Assembly: GCA_029783825.1 (NCBI GenBank)
Contig: JAREIK010016134.1
Coordinates: 1-64,000, forward strand
Length of the DNA stretch: 64,000 nt
Direction of reading: 5' to 3'
Source: Sapria himalayana
Taxonomy: Eukaryota > Streptophyta > Magnoliopsida > Malpighiales > Rafflesiaceae
Position numbers and translations under genes: made by a program. Below, in pieces: positions 51,501 to 64,000 of this stretch. Below the pieces are notes generated by a model, which had not been told where the DNA came from, ran no database searches, and saw nothing but the letters and a program-made list of their open reading frames with translations. Positions within the stretch are counted from its first letter, which is position 1, and each line of letters begins with the position of its first letter.

Positions 51501-52290
51501 AAATGAATATAGAATCTTCGAATAATTTATCTTAACAAGGAAAATTAGCCTCAAAGATATGAGAAAAATTTGAAATAGAAATGAGTTTGAAAAATAAAAA
51601 TCAAACCCTTAAAAATAGAATTAGAGATGGCTGAAGGGGCCTAAAACCAAATCTGCCCAAAAATGTCTCCAAAATACCATCCCACCATTGATAGTTTGGT
51701 GCATATAGAAACCCAAAAACAAAAGTCATTATGAGGGTATAAAATGAAAGAAGAAGATATAGAGAGAAATATTAAAAAAATAATTATTATCTCAGAAGCT
51801 TACCAGCTAAAGAACCTTATATATGTAGAAAATAAAGAATATATTACAAAAAAAAATGAAACCTCTAAAGTTTATGAACATACACTGGAAAAAAACCATC
51901 AAAAGACTACCTGACTCTTAATATAAATGGTAGTTTTAAAAGAGAAAGGGGAATAGCTGGGGTGAAGAAATTCTGAGAGATTTTGAAGGTAAGGTGATAT
52001 GGGTATACACTAGGAAATTGATAGCAAATACACCTCTTAAATCAGAAATCCTACCTCTCCCGACATGTCTAAGAATATGTAAAACGAAATATATAAAAAA
52101 TTTTAAAATTCAAATCGACTTATTAACATTGTAGGAATATTAAAGGCCATAAATCATTATAGAAATATATAAATGATATAGAGGAAATTAATCAACTATT
52201 ACTAGAATTAAACTATAGGATAGATCATATTTTTAGAGAATGCAATCAATTTGTGATAAGTTAGATAAAGATGGAGAAAAATTAGGAAAC
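48600..52290 (+). pseudogene. LINE D ORF2 pseudogene: endonuclease, RT, zf-RVT, RNase H
   Basis: Endonuclease: WNIRGIANSPSLNRLKK (48606), RGDFNTIRNASEKKGG (48897), GSNYTWTNNANRKEL (49019). Linker: an open frame of 94 codons at 49307-49591. RT: MEKDSAAGPDGWNNKFFQA (49824), FKLDL-KAFDKV with one stop (50213), RGSRQGDTLSPSL (50402) and LAYVDDIILFTNNN (50540), with the catalytic YVDD motif still present. Then YLGCPIYERR (50750), a zf-RVT-like part near 51640-51740, and RNase H LNINGSFKRERGIAG (51917) and RIDHIFRECNQ (52220). The RT active site is better preserved than in A or F, but stops and frameshifts still disable the protein. Confidence 0.87.
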
Positions 52291-52299
52291 CAAGGCTTT

Positions 52300-53550
52300 G
52301 AAGCCCAAAATATGCCAGATAAATATAGAGGCATTCTTAAACTAGATGAGATAGTATACCCTATACGTAAGAAAGTTAAAGTTAACAGTTAATGGTCGGT
52401 ATGAATGGAAATTCAATTTAATAGGTTTTACAACCAAACACATAAAAGCCATGAGGCTTACATGTATAAGCTCTAGGTAAGAAGCATAAGCATGATTTTT
52501 CTATGTTACTATATATGTTCTATATAGTACTACTTCAGTGTCAAAGAAATCCCTCAACTCAAAAAAGGGCAGACTGTATAGCTATAAGTTTACAGGGAGA
52601 TATAGAAAAGGGCATACCAAGGTAGGAAAAGATAAGCCCACCTGTAGAAAAACATCAAAAATATATAGGAGGTTGTATTCATTTTTTTGTAGGTTGAGAA
52701 ACAAGGAAAATTACGCTCTACAATGCTCAAAAAAGAATTTATAGAAAAATTAAGGGAGTAGGCACAACATCCTAGAAGAAAACTCCAAAAATTATCTCAC
52801 AGAAGGAAAGCTGTAATAGGACTACATGTTTTTGTGTAGTTGGGAAGGTATGTTTGAAGAAGAAGGTGGCGCAGACAAGGATATTAAGTAACCTAGATGC
52901 ATCCAGGAATAAAGTAGCAGGAGAAAATGGGAATGGGGAAGTGTGTTATGGTAACATACAAGATGAAATTAAGCTAAATATTGGGGGCTGAATGCCCCGA
53001 CCTTTTAATTTAAGTGTCTGTTTGGTTTGCTTGGTAGTGTTTGCTGTTTGTGTAGGTAGATACTAGAAGAAAAGATAGTAATTTAAAAAGAAAGAGCTGC
53101 CACACCTTGTGCTATTATAAGAATGATGGTTGTAGAAATCATATTCAAAAGAAAGAAAGTATGGAGTCTAATGTAGTGAACAAGATGCACTACTTAAGGC
53201 TTCGAAGGAGAAGTCATGAGTAGAAAATATAGAAGTCAGGTGCTAATCAAGGAAGAAAGGGCACTGGTGGAACCTTAAATAGAAGTAATATGACCAGCAA
53301 CATGAAAATTGTGTTATTCAGAAAAAATTCAGTTTTACTTAAAGAACACTATTACCTAAATATTCTAAAGTTACCAGCACAAGCTGACATTTGGGCTCAT
53401 TTTAGAAAAATATTTCTTAAAGTTTCTTATAACCTTTTTTTATTTTGGGACAAAGTGGATGTAAAAGGGTGAAGAGTAGTATTTTAGTTTATAATAATGG
53501 TATTCCTCCACTAAAAGAGAGGGCTATAATTAATAAACAAAGAGTTAAAA
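52300..53550 (+). other. LINE D 3' UTR with terminal box
   Basis: Non-coding, ending AATAATGGTATTCCTCCACT then AAAAGAGAGGGCTATAAT, A-rich, then the array. Short frames (52538 and 53290) show no domain. Confidence 0.7.
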
Positions 53551-56500
53551 AAAGAAGAATAAGAAGAAAAGAAAAATAAGAAGATTAAGAAGAATAAGAA
53601 GAAAGAAAAATAAGAAGAATAAGAAGAATAAGACGTATATGAAAATAAGAAGAATAAGAAAATAAGAAAAGAAGAATAGAAGAATAAGAAGAATAAGAAG
53701 AAGAATAAGAATAAGAAGAAAAGAAGAAGAATAAAAATAAGAAGAATAAGAAGATAAAAAGAATAAGAAGAATAAAAAGAAAAATAAGAAAAATAAGAAA
53801 AAGAAGAAAATAAAAAAGAAGAAAAAGAAGAAAAGAAGAAAAAGAAGAAAATGAAGAAAAAGAAGAAAAGAAGAAAAGAGAAATGAAGAAAATGAAGAAA
53901 ATGAAGAAAATGAAGAAATGAAGATAAGAAGAAAAGAAGAAAAGAAGAAAAAGAAGAAAAAGAAGAAAAGAAGAAAAAGAAGAATAAAATAAAAAGAATA
54001 AGAAAAATAAGAAGAATAAGAAGAAGAAAAAGAAGAAAAAGAAGAAAGAAGAATAAGAAGAATAAAAAAAGAATAAAAGAATAAAAGAAAAAAAAAGAAA
54101 AATAAGAATAACAGAATAAGAAAATAGAAGAATAGAATATTAAGAGATTTAAAGACAAGAAGAAAAAGAAGAATAAAAGATAAGAAGAATAATAAGAATA
54201 TAAGAATAAAGAAAGAAAAGAGAATAAAGAGAAGAGAAGAATAAGAAGGACAAGAAGACATAAGAAGAATAAGAAGAATAAGAAGGACAAGAAAATAAGA
54301 AGAATAAGAAGGACAAGAAGAATAAGAAGAATAAAAATGATATGAAGAATATGAGTATATGAAAAATAATTAGAAAAAAGTAAAAGAAGAAAAAATGAAG
54401 AATAGGAAGAATAATAAGTATAAGAAGAATAATAAAAATAAGATAAATAAGAAGAATATAAAAAAACAAGATATTAATTATAAGAGGAAAAAGAATAGAA
54501 TAAGAACGATTAAGAATAAAAAATCGAAAAAAAGAAAAAAACGAAAAGAATAAGAATAATAGAAATAGAAGAATAAAAAATAAGAAGAATAAGAAATAAT
54601 TAGAAGAATTAGAAAAATAAGTAAGATAATAATAACAAAGTTGAATAAAAAGCATAAGAAGAAGATTAACAATAAGAAGAATAAGAAGAATAAAGAGAAT
54701 ACGGAGAATAAGAAGAATAGAAGATAAGAAGAATAAGAAGAATAAGAAGAATGAAGAATAAGAAGAATTAGAATAAAAGAAGAATAGAAGATAAAGAAGA
54801 TTATAAAAAAATCAAAATAAGAAGAATAAAAAGAATAATAAAAAATAAGAAGAATAAGAAGAATGAGAAGAATAAGAAGAATAAAAAAAATAAGAATAAT
54901 ATGAAAATAAATAGAATAAGAAGGATATGAAGCATAATAAGAATAAGAAAAATAAAAGAATAAAAAGAAAAACAAGAATATGAAGAATAAGAATTTGAAA
55001 ATTAGAAGAAAAATAAAAATAACAAGAAAAGGAAGAACAAAAAAATAAGAAGAATAATAAGGAAAAACAGAATATGCTAGCTAAGAAGAAAAAGAAGATT
55101 TAGAATAATAAGAATAATTAGAAAAATAAGAAATATTATAAGAATAAGTAATATAGGAAGAATAAACTGAAAAAGAAAAAAAGAAGAATATGAAGAAAAA
55201 TAGAATAAGAAGAATAAGTAGAAATAAAAGAAAAGAAGATAAGAAGAATAAGTAGAATAAGAAGAATAAGATGAATAAAAAAATAGAAGAGTAAAAATAT
55301 AAGAAGAATAACAAAAATAAGAAGAATAAAAAGAATAAGAAGAATAAGAGAATAAGAAGAATAAGAAGAATAAGAGAATAAGAAGAATAGAAAAATAAGA
55401 AGATAAGAGATATGCAGAATAAGAAAATTAAGAATAAGAGAATATTATGAATTAGAAGAATTAGAAAAATAAAAGAATAAGAAGAATAAAAGATTAATAA
55501 GAATAAACTGAAAAAGAAGAATAGGAGGAAATAAAAAGAATATGAAGAATAAGATGAATAAAAAAAAATAAACCGAAAGATGATTAAGAAGAATAAAAAT
55601 AGTTAGAATAATAAGAATAATTAGAAAATAAGTAATATAATATGAATAAGATGAATAAGAAAAATAGGAAGAATATCAAAAAAAAAAGAATAAAAATAAA
55701 AGAAAAATAGAAGAATAAGAAGATTAAGAAGAGTAAGAAGAAAAATAAGAATAATAAAATAGAAGAATAAAATGAATAAGAAGAATAAGAAGAATAAGAA
55801 GAATAAAAAGAATAAGAAGACTTAGAAGAATAAAAAAAAGAAGAATAACAAGAAAAAAAGAACAAAAAAGATGACTAAGAAGAATAATAAGAATTAAAGG
55901 AATAATAAAAATAAGAAGAATAAAATATTAATTAGAATAAAAAGGAATAAGAAGATTATGAAAATTAAGAAGAATATGAAAAATAATAAGAATAAGAAGA
56001 ATAAAAAGATAAGAAGTGTAAGAAGAATAACAATTATATGAGAATAATAAGAATAAGAAGAATTGGAAGAATAATTAGAATAAGAAAAATAAAAAGAATA
56101 AAGATAAAAATAGGAATAAGAAGAATAACAAGAATAAGAAGAATTAAAATATTAGAATAATAATAAAAATAAGAAGTATAACAAGAATAAAAAAAATGAG
56201 AAAAATAACATGAATATGAAGAATTATAAAAATAAAAGAATAAAGAAGTATAATAAGAATATGAAGAATAAAAAGAATAAGAAGAATAAGAAGAATAAAA
56301 AGTATAAGAAAGAAGAAATAATAATAATAATAAAATAAAAAGAAAAGAAAAACATAAGTATGATTACTAAGAAGAATTAAAATAATAAGAAGAATAAGAA
56401 GAATAAGAAGAAATAAAATAATAAGAATAATAAGAAGTTTAAGGAAGATAATAAGAATAATAAGAATAAAAAAATAAGGTAAATATAAAGAAAAATAAGA

Positions 56501-57454
56501 ATTAGAAGAAGAAGAAAAATAATAATAATAATAATAATATGAAGAATAAAAAGAATAAAAATATTAAAAAGAATAAGAAGAATAAGACGAATAAAAAAAA
56601 TACAATAATAAAAAGAATAAGAAGAATAAGAAGAATAGAGAATAAGAAGATAAGGAAGAAGAATAAGAGAATAAGAATAAGAGAAAAAGAAGATAAGAAG
56701 AATAATTAGAATAAGAAGAATAAGAAGAATAAAGATAAGAATAATAAGAGAATAAGAAGAATAAGAGGAATATGAGAAAAAACGAAAAGAAGAATAAAGA
56801 ATAAAAAGAATAAGAATAATAAAGAAAGAATAAGAAGAATAAAAAAATAAGAAGAAAAAGAAGTATAAGAAGAATAAGAAGAATAAGTAGAATAAGAAGA
56901 ATAAGAGAATAAGATGAATTAGAAGAATAATACAATAAGAATAATAATAAGATTAAGAATAATAAGAGAATAAGAAGAATAAAAACAATATGAAGTATAT
57001 TAAGTATTGAAGAAATAATTAGAATATGTAGCTACAATAAAATAATTATAATAAAAGAATAATAAAAAAATAGAAAAATAAAAATAATTAGAAGATTTAG
57101 AAAAAATATGTAAGATAATAAAACTAAAATGAATAAAAATATAAGAATAATATCAAAAATAAGAAGAATAAAAAGAATAAGAGAATAAGGAAAAAAAAGA
57201 ATAAGAAAATAAAAGATTAAGATAAATAAAAATATAGAAGATATAAAAATAATTAGATGAATAAGAATAATTAGATTAGTATGAAAAAATAAGAAGAAAT
57301 AAGAAGAAAAATAAGAAATAGAAGAATAAGTAGAATAAGAAGAAATAAAAGAAAAAGAATAAGAATAATAGGAAAAATTAATAGAATAAGAAAAATATGA
57401 ATAATAAAAAGAGAAGAAGAATAAAATAATAAAAAGAATATAAGAATAGGAAAA

Positions 57455-57489
<35 letters not shown>

Positions 57490-58972
57490 TAACTAAAACA
57501 CAAATAATATGAATAAGAAGAATATGAAATAAGATGAATAAGAAGAATAAGAAAGAATAAAAGGTATAAGAAAGAATTAGAAGAATAAAAAGAATGACAT
57601 AATAACAATTATAACAAGAGTAGAAGATTAAAAAAATAAGAAGAACAAGAATCAAAACATAATAATAAGAATAAGAAGAATTAGAATTATAAAAGACTAT
57701 GTGGTATAATTAAGAATAAAAAAGAATAAGAAATAAGAATAAGAAAAGAAAATGAGAAGAAGAAGAATATAAAAAATATAAGAATGATTAGAAGGATAAG
57801 CTGGATAAAAAGCATAAAATAGAATAACAAGGAAAATAAATATTAGATGTATAACAAGGATAAATTGGATATGAATGATTAGAAGGATAGAAGACAAGAA
57901 GGATAACAAGAATAATAAAAATAATACGAATAATAAGAATAAGAAAAATTGAATATTTAAAAAAATAAGAGAATATTAAGATATAGAACAAAAAAAAAGA
58001 AGAATAAGCTGACTGAAGTAGAATAATAATACTAAGATGAATAATAAAAATAAGAAGAATAACTCGAATAAGAAGAAAAGAAGAATAACACGAATAATAA
58101 GAAATGAAGAAAAAAAATAAAGAATAAGATTACTAAGAATAATAAGATTACTAGAAGGTATAAGAAGAATTTAGAAAAATAAGTAGAATAGAAGAAAAGA
58201 AAAAGAAAATGAAGAAGGATAGAAGAATAATAATTAGATAATAAATAATTATCAGAAGAATAAGATGAATAAGAAAAATTAGAAGAATAGAAGAATAAGA
58301 AAAATAAGAATAAAAAAATAAGAATAAAAAGAAGAAGTAGTATAAAAGATTATGAAAAATAAGAAGAATAAGAAAATAAAGAATATAAGAAGAATAAGAC
58401 AAACAAGAAGAATAAAAGAAAAAGATGAATAAGATGAATTAAAAGAATAAGGAATAAATAAGAATAATTAGAAGAATAAAACAAATAAAATAGATAAAAA
58501 TAATTAAAGATTAGGAAAATATAAAGAATAAGTAGAATAAGAATAATAAGAATAATCAAGAGAGGAAATAGAGAATATGTGAGAATAGTAAAATAAGTAG
58601 AATAAGGAGAATCATCAAAAAGAAAATGATTAAAAAGTATAAAAGCAATAGAAAAATAAAAATAAAATATAAATATATAATAATACTATAATAGTAAAAT
58701 AAAAATAATAAGAAGAAATAAGGAACAATAAGGCGAATAAGAATAACACTAATAAGAAGAATACAAAAATAAATATAGATAATAATGTATAAAAAATAAA
58801 GAAGAAGAATAGATCAATATTAATAATAAGGAGAAATAAAAAGAAAATTAATGAAATAGAAGAATAGAATAATAAGATATATAAAAAAGAATAACATATA
58901 ATAACACGAAAAAACAAGAATAAAAAGAATAAAAAGATTAAGAAGAATAAGAAGAATAAAAAAAGAAGAAGA
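53551..58972 (+). repeat. 5.4 kb (AAGAATAAG)n array between LINE D and LINE F
   Basis: Same microsatellite and orientation as 39591-47185. Variant words recur irregularly, for example GAAGATTTAGAATAATAAG then AATTAGAAAAATAAG (55094, 55600, 57090, 58160), showing higher-order duplication. An (AAT)n run lies at 57456-57488. Long minus-strand frames are artefacts. Confidence 0.95.
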
Positions 58973-59179
58973 AACAAATCTTTGAAAAACCGTAGCTCTA
59001 AGAATTAGAGAGAGAAAGTTAGATTTTTTGAAACAGAAAGCTTCAATTTGTGCATAGGCCATTTACTTTCCCTTTGCAATGCTCGTTAAACTTGCCAAGC
59101 CATTTAATCACACTATCATAAGAAAATTTTCACATGAAAGCCTCGTGGTAAAGGAAATACAAGAGTTTATTAGAACTTA

Positions 59180-59640
59180 AAGCTCATAGGCAATTGTAAA
59201 AAAAATGAGGGGATTACGATGCTAACAACGATTAGCGATCTACAATGCTTCGAGGAATAAGATTTTCAAATGCTCTGGATAGTGACATGGATAATTAAGG
59301 GATATCTCTTAGAATGCTAAAATGGACGATGATTTTATCCCAAAGAAGGGAGACACTGGTAGCACGATATGTTTAATTTTTCCTAACCTTCCTCATCATC
59401 TATACAGTAGCATCGCTTCCTTCTTCTTAGCAAAATGTAATGGTAAACTAATAATAAGAGATGAAGCCACTACCTTAATGGCTAAACAAAATAATGCAGG
59501 GATTTGTGTGGAGTTAATTTCTCTCATTACCGTCCATTGATACAAATGGAATTCGTAGTAAGGATGAACATTAGTTCTGGAAACCCAATGTTCCAAAATT
59601 TATCCCATAATATTGCTTAAAGTGTATAATATGGGCCACA
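59180..59640 (+). pseudogene. LINE F ORF1 pseudogene, DUF4283-like
   Basis: The open stretch 59322-59540 includes ICLIFPNLPHHLYSSIASFF, then GKLIIRDEATTLMAKQNNAG and ICVELISL. This is the conserved LPxxLY, GKLIxxDxxT and (A)xxCVEL pattern of plant LINE ORF1. MLKWTM just before 59322 in another frame marks a frameshift. The region to 60530 is a Glu/Arg-rich linker. Confidence 0.72.
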
Positions 59641-60530
59641 GGGAGGAGGAATGCCTAGATGGAATGGGCAGAATGGAGAAAAATAATAAAATCTATTGAA
59701 TTGAGAAGGGAAAAATTGCATGGGTTAAAAAAGATTAGAATAATGAAAAATAATTGGTTGAATATCAGAACACATACACTAATAATGCGGAAATGAATGT
59801 GGCTAGTAAGGGAAGGAGGAGATTACCCCTACCTTACTAGATATTTAAAATAACAGTAGAGAGGAGGAGAACATGGGCAGAATGCACAAAATTAATGATG
59901 GTGAGAGGGGAGGAAAGGAGGAGAATCAAGAATGGGCAGTGGTAAAATACTTTAATAAAAATATTGATAAAATTAACATGTCCCTGCTAGTTATTTAAAA
60001 CAAAAATATAGGGGATAAAAGTATAGGTAAAAAATAGAAAATATTAATGTTATTAAGGCAACTAGTGAAGGGACTTACAATTGTTGAAATTAGTACTTTA
60101 GTGGAAAATATAAATCTAGAGGATTCGGCAAGAAGAAACAAGAGAGAAGGAAGGTTTTTTCTCAAGAAAGAACCAAAGGGATGAGGAACAAAGCTGGATG
60201 GATAACGATGACCTGCTGGATGACCCAGAAGAGGAGCTGACTCCAAGAGCTATACTTTTTCTAAGAAACAGGCACATTTGGAGGCGAGACAATTCTCATC
60301 TCAAGGATGACTTGCTATTGGAGGCTGAAAGAGCTGATTTCAAACTAGAGAGGAAGCAATGGAGGAAATAAAGGTGATGAAAATGCACCTCGAGAGGATC
60401 CAAAAAATAAATAACAAGGAATACGAAATAAGTAAAAAATATCAATACAAGGCACCTAGAAATACTAAGAATATATGATAATGAAATATAAGTCAAATGT
60501 GTAACTAGAGCACAAGCAAAGTTGTCATTA

Positions 60531-63500
60531 ATGGATAGTTACTTATATTGGAATGTGAGAGGATAGCAAAATACTCATACAACAAATAGACTTAAAAAAT
60601 AATAAAAATTCATATACTTAATATAGTTATAATAGTGGAACCAATGACAGATTAAATTCAATTAGAAAAACATAAAAACATAATTGGTTTTGAAAATGCA
60701 TTTGCAAACATTAATAGTAAGATTTATGGGGATGCAACTTATAGATTTAGTAATATTAGAAGATAAGGAACAAATTATAAATTTTAAAATAGGAAGGGCA
60801 TCGGAAGCAGTGTTGTTAGTGGTCTACACGAAAAATGCCAAAGAAGACAGGAAGGCCTTTTGGAAAGAAATGGGAAAAGAAAGCAAAAAAAGATATACCA
60901 TGGATAATCAGAAGAGATTTTAATGTAATAAGAAGTTTCAATAAAAAACGAGGAAGAGCCTCGAATTTTGGGGCTATGTCACAGTTTAATGAAGTTATAA
61001 CCAATGTGAGTTTGATTGAAGCGGACCCATTAGGAACAAAATATACATGGTGTAATAATTGGAAGAAAAGAAGCACAATATGGGCAAGTTTAGACAGGGT
61101 GTTATATAATGAAAAATGGTTAAACTTTATAGAATCCACAGTAGTGAGATATAAATAGAACCTGCTCTGATCATAATCTTTTGCTTCTACCTTGTTTAGA
61201 ACAAGATAAAATAAGAATACCATTCAAATTTCAGAATATATAGAGTTTGCACATTGGATTTTGATAATGTAGTTATAAATGCATGGTCAGAATCGGTCTC
61301 TAGCAACCCATTACAAGTTCAACATAATAATTGAGAAGGCTAAAAGCTTGTTTAAATACATAGAATAAAATTATTATGGCAATATAAATAAAGAGATTAT
61401 AGAAGATGAACTAAAAGTGGAGGAACTAGAATTAGTATATGAGCAGGAGTAAAGAGAGCCACTTAGATAGGAACTTAACAAGGAAAAAGTAGTATTAAAC
61501 TTAGATTACATTTGGAAGAGGTGTATTGGAAGCAAAGTCCAAAGATTAAGTGGCTTAAGGAAGGGGACGATTATACAAAATTCTTCCACACGATATTAAA
61601 AATCAAGAATGAAAAACAAAAGATTAAAGGCATTAGAAACATAGAAGGGGAGTGGGTAGATAATGAAGATCAAATAAAGTAGAATTAGAAGAATAGTTTA
61701 AAAAATAGCTTGGTGAAAATATAGCATGTAGAGGCAACTCGTTATTGCAAGACTATCACATGTAAGGTTATTGTAGAAGAAAAGAGTAAATTATAGATTT
61801 CCTAGAATAAGAGGAAATAAAGAAAGTTGTTTTCAGTATGAATAAAGATAGTGCACAAGGGCCAGATGGATGGAACAATGATTTCTTTCAAAGAAGCTGA
61901 CATATAAGTAAAAAAGACCTAATAAAAGAAATTAAATTGATATTTTCAAGAGTAGATATCACAAAATCAGGGCTAGCTCTTTCGTTGTATAGATACCCAA
62001 ATGTGATAACCCACAGAAATGTGAAAATTTCAGGCCAATAACTTATTCAACTCAGTTTATAAGATATTAGCAAATTTACTAAGAATAGATTATTTAAAAT
62101 CCTTCCAAATATAATATCAGAGGAAGAAACCTTGTTTTTTTTAAAATAGATTAATTATAAAAAATATAAGCTTAGCCTTGGAAATGATGAGAAAAATTGG
62201 GAACAAAGAAAAGATTGATAATGTGGTAATAAAATGGATCTATCAAAAGCTTTTGACAGAGTAGAATGGGATATTCTATGTTACACTTTGAGAAAAATGA
62301 AGTTTCTTAGAAACCTAGATAGATTTGATTTTCAGATGCATTTCTAACATATGATTGAGAATTCTAGTAATATGGAAAAAAAAAGGAGAATTCAAACCAA
62401 TAAGAGGTCTAAGGCAAGGAGACCCATTATCACCTTGTTATTGAACATATATTTGGAATTGTTCATTTAAATTTGAAACAAAGAATGAAAAAAGGAAAAT
62501 CCTTGCTTTTAAGCAACCAAAAAAAACACCTTTAGTGGGTTGCATGGCATAGTAGATGATGTAATCATATTCATAAATGCAAACAATAAATCATGAGTAA
62601 TCTAATGGATATACTTCAGACCTTTGAGGAGGAAACATATCAAATAGTGAATAAAGTAAATACTAGTTTATTATAGCAAAGAAAACACATAAAAGAATTG
62701 CACAAAGAATAAAAATGATCACGGATTTACCCAAAAGAAATGAGCTTTAATGTATTTTGGTTGCACAATATATAAAGGTAGGTTAAAGAATAATAACTAT
62801 GTTTTTTAATAGGAAAAATGAGAAAGAAAATAGCAGGATGGAAAGATACCTCTTATGTTTTGGAAGAAGGAATTCACTAATATCACATGTACTACAAGGC
62901 ATATTAACACATATATTAATGAATATACAGCCATCAAAAAATTTTATAAAAATAACTAGAGAAGGAAATAGCTTCTTTCCTCTGAGAGAAAATTAAAGGA
63001 AACCCAAAATTACACTGAAAAAAATAGAAAGACTTATGTCATCCAAAAGAAGAAGCAGTATTAGGTTTAATTAGCTTGAAAGATATAAAAAATACATGGG
63101 CTTGTAATAACTATGGAGACAAAAAGAAATTGATAGTCTTTGGGCAAGATTTATAAGAGCTAAATATGAAGTGAATAAATGACTCTTTAAAAGATACTAG
63201 GAAGGCTTCTAAAACCTGGAAATTAATGTTAAAACATAAAGAAATAGTATATAAGCACTCAATACTAAAAAAGAGGGTGAAAATGGATGATCAAGGTAAT
63301 TTTACAAATGAAATTGGAAAAAACATAGTAAGAAATAAAGGTAAAACTCTACCTATATATAATTTTATTTAGGAAAGTGAGGCACCACAATATATAAACA
63401 CCTTTATCTGGAAGTTCTCTCAAATGTTATTTTAATAGTTGGGAATATACAAGAAAAGGGTATAAGGTTAGCATAAAATTATGAATGCTACTCTATAGTA

Positions 63501-64000
63501 GTGGAAAATATAGAGGCATTGTTTTCTAAAGGCAAAATTGCCACAGAAGTGTTGAATCAATTATAAAACTCTCCACAATATTAAGCATAAGGAAGTCGGC
63601 TTAAAGCCAAACTTTTATGCTGGAATAAGCTATACCTCTAGTAATAAAATCCTTAGATGTACTCGGAACAACCTAACACTTATAGTAATTTTGTGTATAT
63701 GGAAAGCTAGAAACAAAGTAGATTTGATTCAGTCAAGATAAAGGCAAAATATATTTTAGAAGATATTAAAAAAAGAGTTTATGAATCTACCCGTTGCTAT
63801 ACCAATAAAAGTCACAAATAAGGAAATAGAAGACAACATAGATAATGAATGGAAGCCTCATGTGAATAAAATAAGTGGCAAGGGATTCAAATTACTAAAT
63901 GGATTATGCTACCATAGGGAGGTCTAGCACTAGACATGGATGGAATTTTAATAGAGAAATGGGAGAGGTAGGTGGAGGAGTAATTAGGAACATGGAAGGA
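60531..64000 (+). pseudogene. LINE F ORF2 pseudogene: endonuclease, RT, start of RNase H
   Basis: Start chosen at ATG 60531, reading MDSYLYWNVRG then a TAG stop, parallel to LINE A. The endonuclease frame 60835-61158 has PWIIRRDFNVIRSFNKKRGR, LGTKYTWCNNW and LDRVLYNEKWLNF. RT: MNKDSAQGPDGWNNDFFQ (61838), MDLSKAFDRVEWDI (62233), RGLRQGDPLSP (62404) and IVDDVIIFINAN (62548) where YADD is expected. RNase H begins DMDG, NFNREMGEVGGGVI near 63935 and is cut by the window. Stops and frameshifts are frequent. Confidence 0.86.

Larger units (their letters stand above)
47186..53550 (+). mobile_element. LINE D, full-length (about 6.4 kb) between two arrays
   Basis: Plus-strand L1-type LINE with both ends: the 5' end sits directly on the array edge at about 47186, then ORF1 (DUF4283-like), ORF2 (EN-RT-zf-RVT-RNase H), a 3' UTR of about 1.2 kb and the terminal box (53497-53523). 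Next comes a short A-rich stretch and the next array. There is no obvious target duplication because both flanks are the same microsatellite. Confidence 0.9.
58973..64000 (+). mobile_element. LINE F, 5' end to RNase H, cut by the window edge
   Basis: Plus-strand LINE of the same family. The 5' end lies on the array edge (AAAAACCGTAGCTCTAAGAA) and matches the LINE A start. ORF1 and ORF2 follow, and the sequence leaves the window at the start of RNase H. By analogy with D about 1.6 kb is missing to the right, probably followed by another array. Confidence 0.87.

Noticed and set aside
53511..58977. Further Phe/Leu/Ser-rich minus-strand ORFs of 60-259 codons
   Set aside because: Same microsatellite artefact in the second large array.

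Overview
This is nuclear, repeat-dominated DNA from a plant with a large, AT-rich genome. The evidence is a CACTA (En/Spm) transposon with TNP2, DUF4218 and DUF4216 homology and a Transposase_24-like partner gene, plant L1-type LINEs with a DUF4283-like ORF1, and a Ty3/gypsy element with a plant initiator-Met primer-binding site and 2.5 kb LTRs. I see no intact host gene. Nearly every base is a mobile element, its decay, or simple-sequence DNA. The species cannot be named from the window.

Layout. 1-33573 reads on the minus strand: array, LINE B (3' end only), array, LINE A, array. LINE A is split by a 24 kb CACTA element (7640-31706). That element itself contains a LINE 3' end (LINE C), an internal tandem duplication, two GC-rich triplet tracts, two transposase pseudogenes, a retrocopied ARF GTPase pseudogene, GA, AT and TTTTA tracts and a decayed gypsy gag-protease piece. 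33906-38533 is a Ty3/gypsy element with a large internal deletion and a truncated 3' LTR. From 38534 to the end everything reads on the plus strand: LINE E (3' end), a 7.6 kb array, LINE D, a 5.4 kb array, LINE F (running off the window).

The most unusual feature is how the LINEs and arrays are combined. About 15 kb is an imperfect microsatellite based on AAGAATAAG (TTCTTATTC on the other strand). LINEs of one family sit inside it, always in the same orientation relative to the purine-rich strand. The 5' ends of LINEs A, D and F are recognisably alike, and each starts directly at an array edge. The 3' ends of A, B, D and E share a terminal box and pass directly into an array. LINE C shares the 3' box but lies outside the arrays, has a 17 bp target-site duplication and has no array tail. 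This suggests that the array is the preferred integration target and is not simply copied from the LINE tail. It looks like a microsatellite-targeted LINE system in a plant, with later array expansion by segmental duplication.

All coding regions carry stops or frameshifts. They are annotated as pseudogenes, and domain assignments come from motifs read by eye without database searches.
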